Assembly (NCBI GenBank): GCA_030054175.1
Contig: JASGCM010000007.1
Location: 62,001 to 126,000 of the forward strand
DNA: 64,000 nt
DNA from: Alphaproteobacteria bacterium
GTDB lineage: Bacteria; Pseudomonadota; Gammaproteobacteria; Burkholderiales; Burkholderiaceae_C
Direction: 5' to 3'
Below are positions 36,860-45,809 of the stretch, piece after piece. Position 1 is the stretch's first letter. Each line of letters starts with the position of its first letter. Both the position numbers and the translations under genes were made by a program. Below the pieces are notes generated by a model. It saw nothing but the letters and a program-made list of their open reading frames with translations, searched no databases and was not told the DNA's origin.

Positions 36860-37520
36860 CGGGCTGGGGCAGTAGCCAACGCGCCAGCAGGGAGCAAACT
36901 CCCCACATCACGGCGGCCGAAACCAGGACATCGGCCAAAAAATGTCCGCCTTGCAAGATGCGGCCCAGCCCCACCAGACCGCCGCTGAGCAAACCCACAC
37001 CCAGCCACAGCCGCCGTTGACGGCGCCGCACCCAAGCCATGGCCAAGGGGTAAAAGCCCAGGGCCGCGTGGCCGCTGGACATCGAGCAATTGCGTTGGCA
37101 TTGATCGCTGACTGCCAAAGGCGGGCTATAGGTCGCTTGGCCGCCAAACTCGGTCACCTGAACCGGACGCGCCCGACCCCAGTGGTTTTTCAAGACTTCG
37201 TTGACCATCAGACCTGGCCCCAGCAAAAGCGCCAACACCAAAAACACGCAAGCGCGGCGCTGACGTGCCCAAAAGGGATGGAAAATGCCAGCCAGCAGGC
37301 CCAAGATCAATGCGGCCAGAATGGGCCACTGCAAACGCGCAAAGGCCCAATACAGGGCCTGTACCCAAGGCAGGTCTTTGTAGACAAAGCCGAATTCGGG
37401 CTGGTAAAACAAGGCGCTGAAGGCCAGATCGAGTTGCGGAAAGATGAGGAACACCGCCGCGCCGATCAGACACGCGCTGAAATAAAATGCCATGAGTCGA
37501 TTTTGCCTCAGATCCCTCAT
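36834..37520 (-). CDS. PAP2-family membrane phosphatase
   Basis: A 228-residue integral membrane acid phosphatase with the three PAP2 signatures: KNHWGRARP (K-x6-RP), SMSSGHAALGF (SGH) and GRILQGGHFLADV (R-x5-H-x3-D). Relatives dephosphorylate undecaprenyl diphosphate, phosphatidylglycerophosphate or lipid A. ATG 37520 or 37493 are both possible; the longer frame upstream is antisense noise. It is divergent from, and 5'-overlapping with, a flippase-like gene and two lipid-linked glycosyltransferases, so recycling of an undecaprenyl carrier is a reasonable inference. Confidence 0.85.
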   Translation of the reverse strand: MRDLRQNRLMAFYFSACLIGAAVFLIFPQLDLAFSALFYQPEFGFVYKDLPWVQALYWAFARLQWPILAALILGLLAGIFHPFWARQRRACVFLVLALLLGPGLMVNEVLKNHWGRARPVQVTEFGGQATYSPPLAVSDQCQRNCSMSSGHAALGFYPLAMAWVRRRQRRLWLGVGLLSGGLVGLGRILQGGHFLADVLVSAAVMWGVCSLLARWLLPQPVTSPSSPG

Positions 37521-38462
37521 TTCCTGCCCCTGCCCAACTTGCTGCGAGCTTTTTTGTCCAAACGCCCCCTGCTGATTTCCGTCGCGCTGACCCTGGCCTT
37601 TCTGGGCTGGTTGGCGCATGTGGGTTTGTTGAGCCAATGGCAACAACAACTCGGTCGGGTCACACCCACCTGGTGGGCCGTCATGGCCGCGGGCATGTTG
37701 CTCAGTTATGGCTTGCGCGCCTGGCGCATCCGGCGCGAGTTCGCCGATGTGACGGGCATGCGATGGCCCCTGGCGCTGCGCATCGTGCTGGCTCACACCG
37801 CCATGGTCAATGTCCTGCCCATGCGCTCGGGCGAATTGGGCTTTCCATGGCTGATGAGGCGTGCCTTGAACGTGCCTTGGCTGGATGCCTCGGCCTCGCT
37901 GTTTTGGTTGCGATTGCAAGATGCCATGGTGTTGGCTCAATTGGCCATCTGGCTCTGGCCCGGATGGGCCTGGAACTGGCGGCTGGCCTTCAGCCTGATG
38001 TTGCTGGCGTCGGCCTGGTGGGGCATGCGCCGGGTCCGCGCCCTGGGGCAAGGCACGATTCCCACTGTGGCCTCTGGACTGTGGACTCGCATCACCCACG
38101 CGCTGGCGCAGCGCGGACAGAACATGTTGCAAGGTTGGGCCATTTCGATCTCCAACTGGGTTTTGAAACTCAGCCTACAAGCCTGGTTGCTGGCGCAATT
38201 GCTGCAACAAGACTGGTCCATCGCTTGGGCCGGTGCCTTGGGGGCTGAACTGTCGGCCCTCTCGCCCATACAGGGCCTGGCCGGCTTGGGCAGTTTTGAA
38301 GCCGGCAGCGCCGCTGCCCTGCGCTGGCATGGCGTGGCCTGGGCCGACGGACTGCAAGCCGCACTCACCCTGCACCTGGTGATGCTGGCCTGTTCGGTCA
38401 CTTTTGGCCTGCTGGCCTGGTGGCTGCCAAGCCCTCTGGTGACAAGGCACAATCAAGTCTGA
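37503..38462 (+). CDS. Lysylphosphatidylglycerol synthase/flippase-like membrane protein (AglD/UPF0104 type)
   Basis: About 319 residues with some seven hydrophobic helices and the family stretches AMVNVLPMRSGELGFPWLMRR and PIQGLAGLGSFEAGSAAAL. Such stand-alone transmembrane domains accompany glycosyltransferases and may flip lipid-linked sugars. The start is uncertain: no ATG is available, TTG 37503 is the best upstream candidate and would overlap the divergent PAP2 start by 18 bases. It is followed closely by a GT2 gene. Confidence 0.75.
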   Translation: MPQIPHFLPLPNLLRAFLSKRPLLISVALTLAFLGWLAHVGLLSQWQQQLGRVTPTWWAVMAAGMLLSYGLRAWRIRREFADVTGMRWPLALRIVLAHTAMVNVLPMRSGELGFPWLMRRALNVPWLDASASLFWLRLQDAMVLAQLAIWLWPGWAWNWRLAFSLMLLASAWWGMRRVRALGQGTIPTVASGLWTRITHALAQRGQNMLQGWAISISNWVLKLSLQAWLLAQLLQQDWSIAWAGALGAELSALSPIQGLAGLGSFEAGSAAALRWHGVAWADGLQAALTLHLVMLACSVTFGLLAWWLPSPLVTRHNQV

Positions 38463-38475
38463 AAAAGATCTGTTG

Positions 38476-39495
38476 ATGAACGACGTGTCCCCCATGCCCG
38501 CCCTGCCCCCGCACCATCTGTCCATCGTGGTTCCCATGTACCAGGAAGAAGACAGCGTGAGGCCTTTTGTGGCCCGGGTCACTGAATGCCTGGAACACTA
38601 CCCCCACCCCTGGGAGCTCTTGCTGGTCAATGACGGCAGCCGCGACGGCACCCGCCAGGCGATTGAGCGCGCCCGCAGCGAGCACGGCGGACACATCCGT
38701 CTGATCGAACTCACGCGCAACTACAAACAAACTGCCGCCATGCAAGCCGGCATTGACCAGGCGCGTGGCGACGTCATCGTGACTTTGGACGGAGACCTGC
38801 AAAACGACCCCATCGACATACCGCGCATGGTGTCTCGCTTGCTCAACGAAGATCTGGATTTGGTCGCCGGTTGGCGTCGCAACCGACAAGATGCGCTGGT
38901 CATGCGCAAGCTGCCTTCGCGCATGGCCAACGCCCTGATCGCTCGCATGTCCGGCTTGGACATCAAAGACAACGGCTGCAGCCTCAAGGTGTTTCGGGCC
39001 TCTATCCTGCGTCGCATTCGACTGTACGGCGAAATGCACCGTTTCATCCCGGCCTGGCTGTCCACGGTCACATCTCCGGCCAGGATTGCCCAGGAACCGG
39101 TCAGCCACCACGCGCGCCAGTTTGGCGAGTCGAAGTACGGCATCAGCCGTACCTTCCGGGTGATTCTCGATCTGTTCTTTGTCTATTTCTTCATGCGCTA
39201 TCGGGCCCGACCAGGTCACTTTTTTGGCGGCTTGGGCTTGTGGTTGTTGGGCATTGCAGGCGCCATCTTGGCCTACCTGCTGGGCCTGAAACTGTTGGGC
39301 GAGAGCATCGGCACGCGCCCCTTGCTGCTGGTGGGCTTTTTCTTCCTGATTGCCGGCGTGCAGTCGCTCATGGCGGGCATCCTGGCCGAAGTCTTGGTGC
39401 GGGTTCTGTTCGAATCAGGGACGTCGCGCTCGTACCAAATCAATGAGCATCAAAGCAGCCTGGGTGACCTGCCATGGCACCAACCCAAAACCTGA
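38476..39495 (+). CDS. GT2 glycosyltransferase with two C-terminal helices (DPM1/GtrB/ArnC type)
   Basis: A 339-residue inner-membrane enzyme expected to load a sugar onto undecaprenyl phosphate. The GT-A domain shows SIVVPMYQEEDSV, LLVNDGSRDGT, TLDGDLQNDP (DxD-like) and the acceptor region SKYGISRTFRVI, followed by two transmembrane helices (residues ~245-305). It overlaps the next gene, an ArnT-like transferase, by 22 bases, which suggests donor synthesis and sugar transfer act together. Confidence 0.88.
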   Translation: MNDVSPMPALPPHHLSIVVPMYQEEDSVRPFVARVTECLEHYPHPWELLLVNDGSRDGTRQAIERARSEHGGHIRLIELTRNYKQTAAMQAGIDQARGDVIVTLDGDLQNDPIDIPRMVSRLLNEDLDLVAGWRRNRQDALVMRKLPSRMANALIARMSGLDIKDNGCSLKVFRASILRRIRLYGEMHRFIPAWLSTVTSPARIAQEPVSHHARQFGESKYGISRTFRVILDLFFVYFFMRYRARPGHFFGGLGLWLLGIAGAILAYLLGLKLLGESIGTRPLLLVGFFFLIAGVQSLMAGILAEVLVRVLFESGTSRSYQINEHQSSLGDLPWHQPKT

Positions 39496-40922
39496 AGCCA
39501 CTTGCGTGTTTGCTGCTGGCGCTGGGCCTGTTGGCCACATGGCGCTGGTGGGTTGCGTCCGACTTGCCGCTGTCGGTCGACGAAGCCTACTACTTCGCCT
39601 GGTCGCGCACGCCCGACTGGGGGTACTGGACCAAACCGCCACTGATCGCCTGGGCCATAGGCGCGGCCGATGCATTGTGCGGCCCCGCCACCGCTTGCGT
39701 GCGATCGGTGGGGGTATTGGCTTTTAGCGCGACTTCGCTGTTGATTTACGCTTTGGCCCGACAAATGGCCTTGGGCAACGGCTATGCGCTGGCCGCATCA
39801 CTGGCCTTTGCCACCTTACCCTTGGCCACCTTCTACGGGCTGGCCGCCAGCACCGACTCACTCTTGTTGCTGTGCTGGGTCATGGCCATGACCAGCTTGT
39901 GGGCGGCCTTGCATGATCGGGCCTGGGGCTGGGTGGGGCTGGGTCTGTCGGCCGGTCTGGGACTGTTGGCGAAGTACTCGATGGCGGTACTCGGCCCCAG
40001 CGTCGCACTGGCTCTGCTGCACCCGCAGTGGCGTCACCACTGGAAACACCCCGGCCCATATGTGGCCGCAGCAGTGGCCCTGATCGTATTCGCACCCAAT
40101 TTGTGGTGGAACTTCAACAACGGGATGCCCACACTGCAACACACCGCAGACATCTCGCGCGGGGCATCGTATGCCTTGAACATTGAGCGCATGATGGGTT
40201 TTTGGGCCGAGCAATGGGTGGTCGGGAACGTGGTGCTGGTCAGCGTCTACGCCTACTGGTTGTTGCGTGGCTCGGGCCGCACCGAACCCAAGGGCTGGTT
40301 CTGGATGTCGCTCTCGCTGCCCATGCTGACCGTCATTTCAGCCCAAGCCATGCTTTCGCGCGCCCATGCCAATTGGGCAGCACCAGCACATGCTGCGATG
40401 GTCATGGCCGCGATCCACCTGCTGTGGCAACACCGCCGCCACACGGGGCTGAAGGTGGCCATCGCTTTGAACCTGTTGTTTGCCGTGTTGCTCTACCATG
40501 GCCAAACCCTGGTGCGCGAGCCTCTGGGTTTGGCGGCCGGTTGGCGCACCGATCCCTATTGGGCTCTGCGCAACTGGCCCGGTGTGCACCAGCAAGCGCG
40601 CGAACTGCTGCAAGCTCGCCTGCCCGCGAACCAGTGGCGGGTGGCCGCAGATGACCGCGCCGTGCTGGCCCAGTTGCAATGGGGGCTGAATCTGCCTGCC
40701 GGTGCAGCCCTGGGCTGGAAAAAATCCGGTCAGGCCATGAATCACTTTGATCAGCGTTTTCCCTTGACCCCCGAGAGCCCGGCTATCTTGTTGCTCACAC
40801 GCAGCAGCGATGCCGAAGTGATGCAACAATTCCCTCAAGCGCAACGTGCGGGCACTTTGCGCTCTGCCGTGGTGGAAAGCGAAGCCATCGTGCTCAACAC
40901 CTGGTGGCTGAACCTGCCCTGA
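39474..40922 (+). CDS. ArnT/PMT-like lipid-linked sugar transferase (GT39/GT83 superfamily)
   Basis: A 482-residue polytopic transferase. The catalytic first-loop motif LSVDEAYYFAWSRTPDWGYWTKPPLIAW near residue 34 has the conserved Asp-Glu and Lys-Pro-Pro of ArnT/PMT enzymes that move a sugar from a polyprenyl carrier. About ten hydrophobic helices follow, then a soluble C-terminal part. The acceptor could be lipid A, O-antigen or a protein; sequence does not say. It overlaps the GT2 gene. Confidence 0.85.
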   Translation: MAPTQNLKPLACLLLALGLLATWRWWVASDLPLSVDEAYYFAWSRTPDWGYWTKPPLIAWAIGAADALCGPATACVRSVGVLAFSATSLLIYALARQMALGNGYALAASLAFATLPLATFYGLAASTDSLLLLCWVMAMTSLWAALHDRAWGWVGLGLSAGLGLLAKYSMAVLGPSVALALLHPQWRHHWKHPGPYVAAAVALIVFAPNLWWNFNNGMPTLQHTADISRGASYALNIERMMGFWAEQWVVGNVVLVSVYAYWLLRGSGRTEPKGWFWMSLSLPMLTVISAQAMLSRAHANWAAPAHAAMVMAAIHLLWQHRRHTGLKVAIALNLLFAVLLYHGQTLVREPLGLAAGWRTDPYWALRNWPGVHQQARELLQARLPANQWRVAADDRAVLAQLQWGLNLPAGAALGWKKSGQAMNHFDQRFPLTPESPAILLLTRSSDAEVMQQFPQAQRAGTLRSAVVESEAIVLNTWWLNLP

Positions 40923-40974
40923 CCCCTTGCGCCGTTTGAGGCGCTTGCGCCTGACACACAGAACGGAGACACGC

Positions 40975-42153
40975 ATGAATACCGCTTACATCGTCGCTGC
41001 ACGCCGCACTGCGGGGGGGCGTCGCAACGGAAAGCTCTCGGGCTGGCATCCGGCCGACCTGGCCGCCGTCACTCTGAAAGCCGTGATGCACGACAGTGGC
41101 ATCGACCCGACCGCCATCGAGGATGTCATCATGGGTTGCGTCAGCCAAGGCGGCGAGCAGTCCTTCAACATCGCTCGCAATGCGGTCTTGGCTGCCGGTC
41201 TGCCCGAGTCAGTCCCTGCGACATCGGTCGACCGGCAATGCGGTTCATCTCAACAGGCGCTGCATTTCGCCGCGCAGGCTGTGATGTCAGGCACCATGGA
41301 CTGTGTGGTGGCCGCTGGTGTTGAAAGCATGACGCGCGTGCCCATGTTCAGCACCGGTGAACTGTATCGCCAAGCCGGCATGGGCGAGTACACCAGCCCG
41401 AACATGAAGGCCCGATACCCCGGCGTGCGCTTCAGCCAATTCACCGGGGCTGAGATGCTGGCGCGCAAGTACCAATTCAGCAAAGAACAACTCGACGCCT
41501 ACGCCTTGCTCAGCCACCACCGCGCCTTGCGGTCCACACAGGCGGGTCACTTCCAACCTGAAATCGTGCCTTTGGCCGTGCACCGCCAGGGCCAACATGC
41601 CGAAGCCGAGTTGCACACCCATGACGAAGGCATCCGCGCCGATGCCACGCTGGAATCGATTGCAGGCGTCAAACTGCTGCAAGAGGGGGGCGTGATCACT
41701 GCCGCCAATGCCAGCCAGATTTGCGATGGCTCGGCCGCTCTGATGGTCGCCAGCGAAGCGGCCATCAAAACCCATGGCTTGAAACCACTGGCACGCATCG
41801 TCCACCTGTCGGTGCTGGGGCACGATCCAATGATCATGCTCGAAGCCCCGATCCCGGCCACCGAGCGGGCTTTGAAGAAAGCCGGGTTGAGCATTCAAGA
41901 CATCGACCTCTATGAAGTCAACGAAGCCTTCGCCCCTGTCCCCCTGGCCTGGCTGCAAGTGTTGGACGCCGACCCTGATCGGCTCAATGTTCACGGTGGC
42001 GCCATCGCATTGGGTCACCCGCTGGGCGCATCAGGCGCCAAACTCATGACCACCCTGGTACATGCCCTACAGCAGCGCGGCGCCCGCTACGGCCTGCAAA
42101 CCATGTGCGAAGGCGGCGGCATGGCCAACGTCACCGTGATCGAGCGGCTTTAA
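40975..42153 (+). CDS. Acetyl-CoA C-acyltransferase (thiolase)
   Basis: A 392-residue thiolase. The nucleophilic Cys is in SVDRQCGSSQQAL near residue 89, the His in GGAIALGHPLGASG near residue 347 and the second Cys in TMCEGGGMAN near residue 377. It probably performs the final beta-oxidation cleavage or the reverse condensation. It starts at the ATG preceded by ACGGAGAC and is followed 13 bases later by an acyl-CoA dehydrogenase, forming a small fatty- or aromatic-acid beta-oxidation operon. Confidence 0.92.
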   Translation: MNTAYIVAARRTAGGRRNGKLSGWHPADLAAVTLKAVMHDSGIDPTAIEDVIMGCVSQGGEQSFNIARNAVLAAGLPESVPATSVDRQCGSSQQALHFAAQAVMSGTMDCVVAAGVESMTRVPMFSTGELYRQAGMGEYTSPNMKARYPGVRFSQFTGAEMLARKYQFSKEQLDAYALLSHHRALRSTQAGHFQPEIVPLAVHRQGQHAEAELHTHDEGIRADATLESIAGVKLLQEGGVITAANASQICDGSAALMVASEAAIKTHGLKPLARIVHLSVLGHDPMIMLEAPIPATERALKKAGLSIQDIDLYEVNEAFAPVPLAWLQVLDADPDRLNVHGGAIALGHPLGASGAKLMTTLVHALQQRGARYGLQTMCEGGGMANVTVIERL

Positions 42154-42166
42154 AAGGAGCACACCC

Positions 42167-43315
42167 ATGGCGGTGACTTTCAATCGCAGTTGGATGGACC
42201 AAGACCTGTCGACCTTCCGAGACACGGTGGTGCGATTTTTACAAGACGAAGTCGTGCCCGATGACGAAGCGGCCCGGCAACGCGGCCATGTGGGGCATGA
42301 GATCTGGCGTCGTGCCGGGGAATTGGGCCTGTTGTGCGTAGACATCCCTTCCGAGTACGGCGGCGCCGGCGGCGACTTCCGTCACGAGGCCATCATCCAC
42401 GAAGAAATGGCTCGCCTGGGACTGTCGGGCATGAGCATCGGCGTGCACTCGATCGTTGCACATTACTTGCTCAATCATGGCACCGAGAAGCAAAAGCAAA
42501 CCTGGCTGCCGCGCCTGACACGCGGCGAGCGGGTGGGCGCCATCGCCATGACCGAGCCTGGCACCGGCTCGGACCTGCAAGCCATTCGCACCCGAGCTCA
42601 GCCCACTCAAAACGGCTTCACCCTCAATGGCTCAAAGACCTTCATCTCGAATGGCTTTCTTGCCGGACTGTTGCTGGTGGTCTGTCGCACCGATGAGCAA
42701 GCTGGCGCCAAAGGCATGTCGATCCTGCTGCTCGATACACACGACAGCCCCGGATTTAGGGTCGGACGGGTACTCGACAAAATCGGACTGAAAGCCCAAG
42801 ACACATCAGAATTGTTTTTTGACGATGTCAGATTACCCGCCGATGCGGTATTGGGCGGACACACGGGACACGGCTTTTACCAGCTCATGAGCGACCTGCC
42901 CTACGAGCGACTGATCATTGGTGTGGGGGCACAAGCGGCCATGGAAGGAGCCTATCACATCACGCTGGAATACACCCGGCAACGCCAAGCTTTCGGACAA
43001 ACCATTGCCCAGTTCCAGAACACCCGCTTCAAATTGGCCGAGATTGCCACCACATTGCAGGTGGGGCGTGCTTTCATGGACCGCTGCGTCCATGACCTCT
43101 TGGCCGGCCAGCTTGACACCGCCACCGCCTCAATGGCCAAGTTGTGGGCCACCGAGCAGCAAGGCAAGGTCATCGACGAGTGTTTGCAGTTGTTTGGCGG
43201 CTATGGCTACATGAGTGAATACCTGATCGCACGCATGTACACCGATGCGCGCATTCAGCGCATCTACGGCGGCACCAACGAAATCATGAAGGAAGTGATC
43301 GCGCGTGCGCTTTGA
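42167..43315 (+). CDS. Acyl-CoA dehydrogenase
   Basis: An FAD-dependent acyl-CoA dehydrogenase of 382 residues. Family signatures are IAMTEPGTGSDLQAIRT near residue 125 and the C-terminal RIYGGTNEIMKEVIAR with the catalytic Glu near residue 370. AAAAGGAG precedes the ATG. Chain-length preference is not evident; long-chain or branched substrates are possible. Paired with the upstream thiolase. Confidence 0.92.
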   Translation: MAVTFNRSWMDQDLSTFRDTVVRFLQDEVVPDDEAARQRGHVGHEIWRRAGELGLLCVDIPSEYGGAGGDFRHEAIIHEEMARLGLSGMSIGVHSIVAHYLLNHGTEKQKQTWLPRLTRGERVGAIAMTEPGTGSDLQAIRTRAQPTQNGFTLNGSKTFISNGFLAGLLLVVCRTDEQAGAKGMSILLLDTHDSPGFRVGRVLDKIGLKAQDTSELFFDDVRLPADAVLGGHTGHGFYQLMSDLPYERLIIGVGAQAAMEGAYHITLEYTRQRQAFGQTIAQFQNTRFKLAEIATTLQVGRAFMDRCVHDLLAGQLDTATASMAKLWATEQQGKVIDECLQLFGGYGYMSEYLIARMYTDARIQRIYGGTNEIMKEVIARAL

Positions 43316-43328
43316 GCACCGAAGGGAT

Positions 43329-44072
43329 TTAACCCAGATCAAACTCAAGGACTCGACGCATCCAATCGTCTTGGCTGATGCCGGCCCATTGGGCGCACAG
43401 GACATGATCTCCGGCCGCCTCGGTCAACAAGGCCTGGAAACATTGCCGCTCTATTGAACGCGAAGTCCGTTGCAACACCTGCGCAAGCGATGTGCGCCGC
43501 ACCCATGTCGCCCAATCGGTATCTGGCGGGGGTTGCCCGCCATTCCAGAGCGGTTTTTGAGCTTCGGATCGAATGGCCAGCAAGGTCTGTTCTATTTCTT
43601 GATGGGCTTGAATGAACTGAAGTTGGGTCGCCTGGTTCGGTCTCAGATCGCGACAGACCATCAGTTTCAGGCCTTGAGCATGCTCAGACAAGCCCATGCA
43701 AACCGCCAAAATGGGAAGCTGATTCCCTTCATGACCCAGCAAATTGACGTGCCGCCAAACCGTAGGCGATGTGCTTGGCGCCAATTCCTGTTCCAGAATG
43801 GAAGCCAGTTTGAACCGGGTGTCCGAACTCAACACCGACTCGATGGTTCGCCCCCGCCAGTAGCGCAAATCGCTCTCCTCATAATCGGCCGAATGCCACA
43901 GATCCAGGATCTGGCCATCGACGTCGATCAACATCGATAGATCGTGGATTTTCTCCAGCCAACGCTTGACCCATTCAGGGGGCAAGTGGTCCAAGGGATC
44001 AACCGCTAAGATCTGTGCTTCTGTCATCAACCAATCCGAGTTCAATGGTGTGAAGGGGGCGGAACCTGACAA
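43329..44072 (-). CDS. Compact PpsR/CrtJ-like PAS regulator
   Basis: A 247-residue protein with a PAS-like domain (DLSMLIDVDGQILDLWHSADYEE...WRGRTIESVLSSDTRFKLASIL) resembling the first PAS of PpsR, the photosynthesis repressor. A VCRDLRPNQATQLQFIQAHQEIEQ linker recalls the PpsR Q-linker. The C-terminal IER(Q)CFQALLTEAAGD...AGISQDDWMRRVLEF aligns with the PpsR Fis-like helix-turn-helix. It is about half the usual PpsR length and its helix-turn-helix is poorly conserved, so DNA binding may be lost. The assignment is by remembered motif layout, not a search. Confidence 0.5.
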   Translation of the reverse strand: MSGSAPFTPLNSDWLMTEAQILAVDPLDHLPPEWVKRWLEKIHDLSMLIDVDGQILDLWHSADYEESDLRYWRGRTIESVLSSDTRFKLASILEQELAPSTSPTVWRHVNLLGHEGNQLPILAVCMGLSEHAQGLKLMVCRDLRPNQATQLQFIQAHQEIEQTLLAIRSEAQKPLWNGGQPPPDTDWATWVRRTSLAQVLQRTSRSIERQCFQALLTEAAGDHVLCAQWAGISQDDWMRRVLEFDLG

Positions 44073-44198
44073 CGCAAAAAATCAAATGCGCTGTCGATGC
44101 TGACCTCAATAGGGTCAACACCAAGCCCATCATAATGAATATTTAGGTATTCAAAAAGACCCCGTCCGATGCACCGGGTGAGCAAGCCGTGTACATGC

Positions 44199-45794
44199 TC
44201 AAGCCCCCGAGCCACTCGCCATATCTCGAACCATGGTCTTGCCCAATTCCACGCCCCACTGGTCATAGGGGTTGATGCCCCACAAGGCAGCCTGGCAAAA
44301 CACCTTGTGCTCATAGAGGGCGATCAATGTCCCCAGGCTCTGCGGCGAGAGCCGATCCATCCACACGATTGAGTTGGGGCTGTTGCCCACATAGGTGCGG
44401 TGTGGGCACAAGCGCCGCGCTTCTTCTTCGCTCATTCCTTCGGCTTGCAAAGCCACCAAGGTACGCTCCGCGTCCCGCCCCAAGGCCAAGGCCTGGGCTT
44501 GGGCCAGCAAGTTGCCAAGAACGACCTCTTGATGTGACTGGGCCAAGGGCAACGAACTGTCGGTTTGCAACACCCCAATGAAATCCACCGGCACGGTGTG
44601 CGTGCCCTGATGGAGCAACTGGAAGTAAGCATGCTGGCCGTCGCTACCCAGGCCACCCCAGACTACCGGGGCGGTAGACACCGCCACAGGGCTGCCATCG
44701 ATGTGGGTGCGCTTGCCGTTGGATTCCATCTCAAGCTGTTGGATGAACGCAGGAAACAGGGACAGGCCATAAGCATAAGGCGCCAAGTTCAAGGTATGGG
44801 CTTGCAGAAAATGTTGATTCCACGCACCCAACAAGGCCATCGTCAGAGGTAAATTATGTTGTGCATCAGCCGACAAAAAATGCTCATCCATGGCCCTCGC
44901 ACCTTGTAAAAATGCTTTAAAGGCCGAAGATCCAATGGCCATGGCCAAGGGCAATCCAATGGCCGACCAGACCGAATACCGGCCACCGACCCAATCCCAA
45001 AATGAAAACGTCTGCTCAGGCATGAAGCCCTGTTGCCGCGCCAGATCTGTCTTGGCGGTCACGGCCACCCAATGGGGGGCCTGACGCTCAACCGGACAGC
45101 CTGCGTCTTGCAACCAGCGCCGTGCCGATGCCGCCAGGGTCAGTGTCTCTTGGGTGGTGAAGGTCTTGCTCTGGACGATAAAGCCAGTGCGTGCCGGCTG
45201 CAATCCAGCCAACACCGATTGCAGCGCCAACGGATCGGGGTTGGACACAAAGTGAACCCGCAAGGAACTGCTGGCAGCGCCGCCATCGCGAACAGCCAAG
45301 GCCTGACATGCCATGCGCGGCCCCAGGTCCGACCCACCGATCCCGATGTTCACGACATCGGTGATGATCTGACCATCGAGACCCCGCCAATGGCCATTGC
45401 GAGCGCGTTCGGCAAAGGATAAAAAGCGATCCAGCTCAAGCTCAACCAGCCCAGACACCTTGTCTCCCCAGGGTGGGTTCTTCACAAACGAACCACGCAA
45501 GGCGACATGCAAAGCAGCTCTGCCCTCGGTGACATTGACGAGTTCACCAGCGAATAAATCACGCGCACGGGTCATCACTTGCATTTGCTCGGCCCATTGG
45601 TGCAGGGCGTGTAAGACGGACTGATCGACGCGTTGGCGGCTGGCATCCAGTTGCAAGCCTGCAGCCTGCAAGTTCAGGGACTGGGTTCGCGCCGAGTCAG
45701 CCAACAAATGAGACAAAGACAAAGGGTGTTGGCTCGCCAAACGGCCAAGGGTCTGCCAAGCAGGGGTGAGTTCGGGGCGGGTGAAGGTCGTCAT
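44199..45794 (-). CDS. pgi: Glucose-6-phosphate isomerase
   Basis: Interconverts glucose-6-phosphate and fructose-6-phosphate. The 531-residue protein has the sugar-phosphate signatures VVNIGIGGSDLGPRMACQAL near residue 148, GGRYSVWSAIGLPLA near residue 265 and QQLEMESNGKR near residue 350, and the C-terminal Lys region. It is 15 bases from the eda start side, so pgi and eda (both on the minus strand) could be one operon with eda first. Confidence 0.96.
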   Translation of the reverse strand: MTTFTRPELTPAWQTLGRLASQHPLSLSHLLADSARTQSLNLQAAGLQLDASRQRVDQSVLHALHQWAEQMQVMTRARDLFAGELVNVTEGRAALHVALRGSFVKNPPWGDKVSGLVELELDRFLSFAERARNGHWRGLDGQIITDVVNIGIGGSDLGPRMACQALAVRDGGAASSSLRVHFVSNPDPLALQSVLAGLQPARTGFIVQSKTFTTQETLTLAASARRWLQDAGCPVERQAPHWVAVTAKTDLARQQGFMPEQTFSFWDWVGGRYSVWSAIGLPLAMAIGSSAFKAFLQGARAMDEHFLSADAQHNLPLTMALLGAWNQHFLQAHTLNLAPYAYGLSLFPAFIQQLEMESNGKRTHIDGSPVAVSTAPVVWGGLGSDGQHAYFQLLHQGTHTVPVDFIGVLQTDSSLPLAQSHQEVVLGNLLAQAQALALGRDAERTLVALQAEGMSEEEARRLCPHRTYVGNSPNSIVWMDRLSPQSLGTLIALYEHKVFCQAALWGINPYDQWGVELGKTMVRDMASGSGA

Positions 45795-45809
45795 GGCGTG
45801 GTGATGGCC

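Noticed and set aside
36942-37502. N-terminal extension of the flippase-like gene
   Set aside because: This stretch is antisense to PAP2, hydrophilic and repetitive; the membrane protein begins near 37503.
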